This document shows, piece after piece, positions 15,388-17,845 of a stretch of 17,845 nt of DNA. The stretch lies in the NCBI GenBank assembly GCA_029861675.1, contig JAOTYV010000067.1:1-17845 (forward strand), read 5' to 3'. Under the pieces are notes generated by a model. That model was not told where the DNA came from. It did no database searches and was given only the letters and a program-made list of their open reading frames with translations. This DNA is from Alphaproteobacteria bacterium. Lineage in GTDB: Bacteria; Pseudomonadota; Alphaproteobacteria; UBA8366. The position numbers and the translations under genes were made by a program. How positions within the stretch are numbered: the first letter of the stretch is position 1; the number at the start of each line of letters is the position of its first letter.

Positions 15388-17845
15388 GTGACGATCCGGA
15401 ACCTGGATTTTCTCTTCAAGCCCAAATCGGTTGCGTTGATCGGCGCCAGTACACGGCCCCTGTCGGTCGGCTCGGTGATCGGGCGGAACCTGCTGCGCAG
15501 TCAGTTCGGCGGGCCGGTCATGCCGGTCAACCCGAAACATGCGGATGTCGGCGGCGTCATTGCCTATCCGGACGTCGCCAGCCTGCCGGTCGCGCCCGAT
15601 ATGGCGGTCATTTGCACCCCGCCGGGCACGGTTCCCCAAATCATCGCGGATCTGGGCCGACGCGGCACCAAGGCCGCCGTCGTGATTACCGCGGGGTTCG
15701 GCGACGGCGGCCCGGAGGACGAAAGGACACAAAAGCAGGCGATCCTCGACGCCGCCAAGCCGCATCTGATGCGCATCATCGGGCCGAATTGCCTCGGCAT
15801 TCTGGTCCCGAACGCCGGCCTCGACGCAAGCTTTTCGCCGGCGGCGCCGGCGGCCGGCAAGCTGGCCTTCGTCGCGCAATCGGGCGCGATCGTCACGTCT
15901 ATCATCGATTGGGCGGACGAGCGCGGCATCGGCTTCTCGCATCTCGTATCGCTCGGCGACATGATCGATGTGGATTTCGGCGACATGCTCGACTATCTCG
16001 CCAACGATCGCGAAACCAGCGCGATTCTGCTCTATATCGAGGCGATCACCAGCGCGCGCAAATTCATGTCCGCGGCGCGGGCGGCGGCGCGCATGAAGCC
16101 GGTCATCGTGGTCAAGGCGGGCCGCCACGCGGAAGGCGCCCGCGCGGCCGCATCGCATACGGGCGCCATGGCGGGCGCCGACGATGTGTATGACGCGGTG
16201 TTTCGCCGCGCCGGCATGCTCCGTGTCTTGACGCTCTCCGAACTATTCGACGCGGCCGAAATCCTGTCGCTGGCAACAAAACCGCGCGGCGACCGTCTCG
16301 CCATCGTGAGCAACGGCGGCGGCATTGCGGTCCTGGCGACCGATGCCCTGGTCGAGGAAGGCGGCAGGCTCGCCGAACTCGACGCCGGCACAATCGACCG
16401 GCTTGACGCTGTCCTGCCGCAGACCTGGCCGCGCGCGAACCCGATCGACATGATCGGCGATGCGCCCGGACAGCGCTATGCCGATACGCTGCAAATTGTC
16501 CTGAAGGATCCAAACGTCGATGCCATCCTGGTGCTCAACAGCCCGACGGCGGTGGCGCCCGGCGTCGACGCCGCGCAAGCGGTGGCCGGCGCGGTTGCCG
16601 GGCAAAAGGAGAAAATCATCCTGACCAGTTGGGTCGGAGGGACGCTCGCGAACGACGCGCGCGCGCTTTTTGCCAAGCACGGACTATCGACCCATGAAAC
16701 GCCCGAACAGGGCGTGCGCGCCTTCATGAATTTGATCCGGTACCAGCGCGCGCAGGAAAACCTCATGGAGACGCCGGCCTCCCGGCCGGCGGAGTTCGTA
16801 CCGGACAGGGATTGCGTCCGGCAATTGATCGACCGGGTGCTGGCCGAGGACCGGTCCTGGCTGACCGAGCCGGAGGCGAAGGAAATTCTGGCCGCGTATG
16901 GCATCCCGGCCGGGCGAACCGAAACGGCGGCGACGGTCGAAGACGCCATCACGGCAGCCCGCCGAATCGGTTTTCCGGTCGCCTTGAAGATCCTGTCGCC
17001 GGACATCACCCATAAATCCGACATCGGCGGCGTCGCACTGGGCCTTAACGATGAAGAGGCCGTTCGCGGCGCGGGCACGAACATGCTGGATGCGGTCAAA
17101 TCCGGCAGGCCGGACGCGCACATCACCGGCTTCACCGTGCAAACCATGATCTCGCGCCCGCAGAGCTTCGAGCTGATCATCGGCGCGCATGAGGATGCAC
17201 AATTCGGTCCGGTCATCCTGTTCGGACATGGGGGCACGGCGGTCGAAGTGATCGGCGACAAATCGCTCGGTCTACCGCCGCTCAACATGCAGCTCGCGCA
17301 GTCGTTGATGCGCGAAACCCGCATGTTCAAACTGCTGCAGGGATACCGCGATGTCCCGGCGGCCAACCTCGACGCAATCGCGCTTGCCCTTATTAAGGTG
17401 TCCCAATTGGTGACGGATTTCGCGGAAATCGCGGAAATCGACATTAATCCGCTGCTCGCGGACAGTGCGGGCGTTGTGGCGCTCGATGCCCGGATACGCG
17501 TGACGCACGCCGGCGCCGCGGCCTTCGATCGTCTAGCCATGCGGCCCTATCCGAAGGAATTGGAGGAGACACTCACGCTGCGCGATGGGCGCAGCCTGCT
17601 GGCGAGGCCGATCATGCCGGAGGATGAGCCCGCGCTGCGCGAAGCCTTTACGATGCTGACGCAGGACCAGGTACGCCAACGGTTCTTCATCCCGATGAAA
17701 ACGTTGACCCACATGGCGGCCGCCCGGTTCACGCAACTCGACTACGACCGGGAAATGGCCCTGGTGCTCACCGAGCCGGGACCGCCCGGCAAAATGCCGA
17801 TATTCGGCGTCGTGCGCATCAGCACGGATCCGGACAAGGAGTCGG
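15388..17845 (+). CDS. bifunctional acyl-CoA synthetase (NDP-forming)/GNAT acetyltransferase, Pat/PatZ-like (3' end cut off)
   Basis: The window holds the first 819 residues of a protein whose relatives have about 890-900; no stop is reached. Domains in order: CoA-binding (residues 1-130, IGAST at 18-22, GPNCLG at 132-137), two succinyl-CoA-ligase-like domains (about 150-460), ATP-grasp (about 480-705, HKSDIGGV at 542-549, DINPLLA at 685-691) and the start of a GNAT domain (from about 735, RPIMPEDEPALR, then DYDREMALVL). This is the order of Salmonella Pat and E. coli PatZ, protein lysine acetyltransferases that regulate acetyl-CoA synthetase and others. His257 in SHTGAMAG (256-263) is the phosphorylated histidine motif of active ADP-forming synthetases. 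Start: GTG at 15388 with AAGGA at 15373-15377; no closer ATG gives a full CoA-binding domain. The 135-base gap before it has no clear promoter or terminator. Whether the GNAT acetyl-CoA site is intact cannot be seen. Confidence 0.92.
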   Translation, partial: MTIRNLDFLFKPKSVALIGASTRPLSVGSVIGRNLLRSQFGGPVMPVNPKHADVGGVIAYPDVASLPVAPDMAVICTPPGTVPQIIADLGRRGTKAAVVITAGFGDGGPEDERTQKQAILDAAKPHLMRIIGPNCLGILVPNAGLDASFSPAAPAAGKLAFVAQSGAIVTSIIDWADERGIGFSHLVSLGDMIDVDFGDMLDYLANDRETSAILLYIEAITSARKFMSAARAAARMKPVIVVKAGRHAEGARAAASHTGAMAGADDVYDAVFRRAGMLRVLTLSELFDAAEILSLATKPRGDRLAIVSNGGGIAVLATDALVEEGGRLAELDAGTIDRLDAVLPQTWPRANPIDMIGDAPGQRYADTLQIVLKDPNVDAILVLNSPTAVAPGVDAAQAVAGAVAGQKEKIILTSWVGGTLANDARALFAKHGLSTHETPEQGVRAFMNLIRYQRAQENLMETPASRPAEFVPDRDCVRQLIDRVLAEDRSWLTEPEAKEILAAYGIPAGRTETAATVEDAITAARRIGFPVALKILSPDITHKSDIGGVALGLNDEEAVRGAGTNMLDAVKSGRPDAHITGFTVQTMISRPQSFELIIGAHEDAQFGPVILFGHGGTAVEVIGDKSLGLPPLNMQLAQSLMRETRMFKLLQGYRDVPAANLDAIALALIKVSQLVTDFAEIAEIDINPLLADSAGVVALDARIRVTHAGAAAFDRLAMRPYPKELEETLTLRDGRSLLARPIMPEDEPALREAFTMLTQDQVRQRFFIPMKTLTHMAAARFTQLDYDREMALVLTEPGPPGKMPIFGVVRISTDPDKES

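Noticed and set aside
14560..16158. A 532-codon minus-strand frame across the adaptor and the Pat-like gene
   Set aside because: It crosses two recognisable genes and an intergenic gap; its translation is an Arg/Asp-rich composition typical of antisense frames in GC-rich DNA.
17422..17439. Two tandem copies of a 9-base unit in the Pat-like gene (AEIAEI)
   Set aside because: The protein segment has the same length as I recall in E. coli PatZ at this place, so it is not an insertion or expanding repeat.

Overview
The window is GC-rich bacterial DNA whose genes all point rightward on the + strand. Gene content (membrane-bound nitrate reductase, FtsX/HlyD export trio, protein-acetyltransferase-like CoA ligase) and codon use fit a Pseudomonadota member, perhaps an alphaproteobacterium; that placement is an inference, as no rRNA or other marker gene is present.

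Region 1 (1-393) is leader DNA. A possible 3' end of an unseen upstream gene stops at 91. Then come two small inverted-repeat structures, the second ending in a T run, and at 288-301 a near-consensus FNR/Anr/NNR-type box (TTGAT-N4-TTCAA), about 100 bases ahead of the first start codon.

Region 2 (394-10779) is one compact nitrate respiration operon: narK1, narK2, narG, narH, narJ, narI and a cytoplasmic parvulin-type prolyl isomerase. Two NarK-type carriers import nitrate and export nitrite. NarGHI oxidises quinol and reduces nitrate on the cytoplasmic side, NarJ is the dedicated assembly chaperone, and the isomerase probably helps folding. All metal and haem ligands known from E. coli NarGHI are visible. 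Gaps are short or negative (narG/narH overlap 4 bases, narH/narJ 1 base). The order narK1-narK2-narGHJI-isomerase is that known from Pseudomonas.

Region 3 (10780-15252) is a three-gene transport unit: a LolD/MacB-type ATPase, a duplicated FtsX-type permease and an HlyD-type periplasmic adaptor. A second FNR-like box (TTGAC-N4-ATCAC) lies in the 134-base gap before it, with a -10-like element at class II spacing, so the exporter may be switched on under the same low-oxygen or nitric oxide conditions as nar. Its substrate is unknown and no outer membrane channel gene is seen.

Region 4 (15388 to the end) is most of a large protein with acyl-CoA synthetase (NDP-forming) domains followed by a GNAT acetyltransferase domain, as in Pat/PatZ. 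It is cut by the window edge. Unlike E. coli PatZ as I recall it, it keeps the catalytic histidine motif of active ADP-forming acyl-CoA synthetases.

No tRNA, rRNA, CRISPR array, insertion sequence or origin was seen. The best leads are the FNR-like control of the exporter, the alternative hairpins in the nar leader, and the histidine-retaining Pat-like enzyme.
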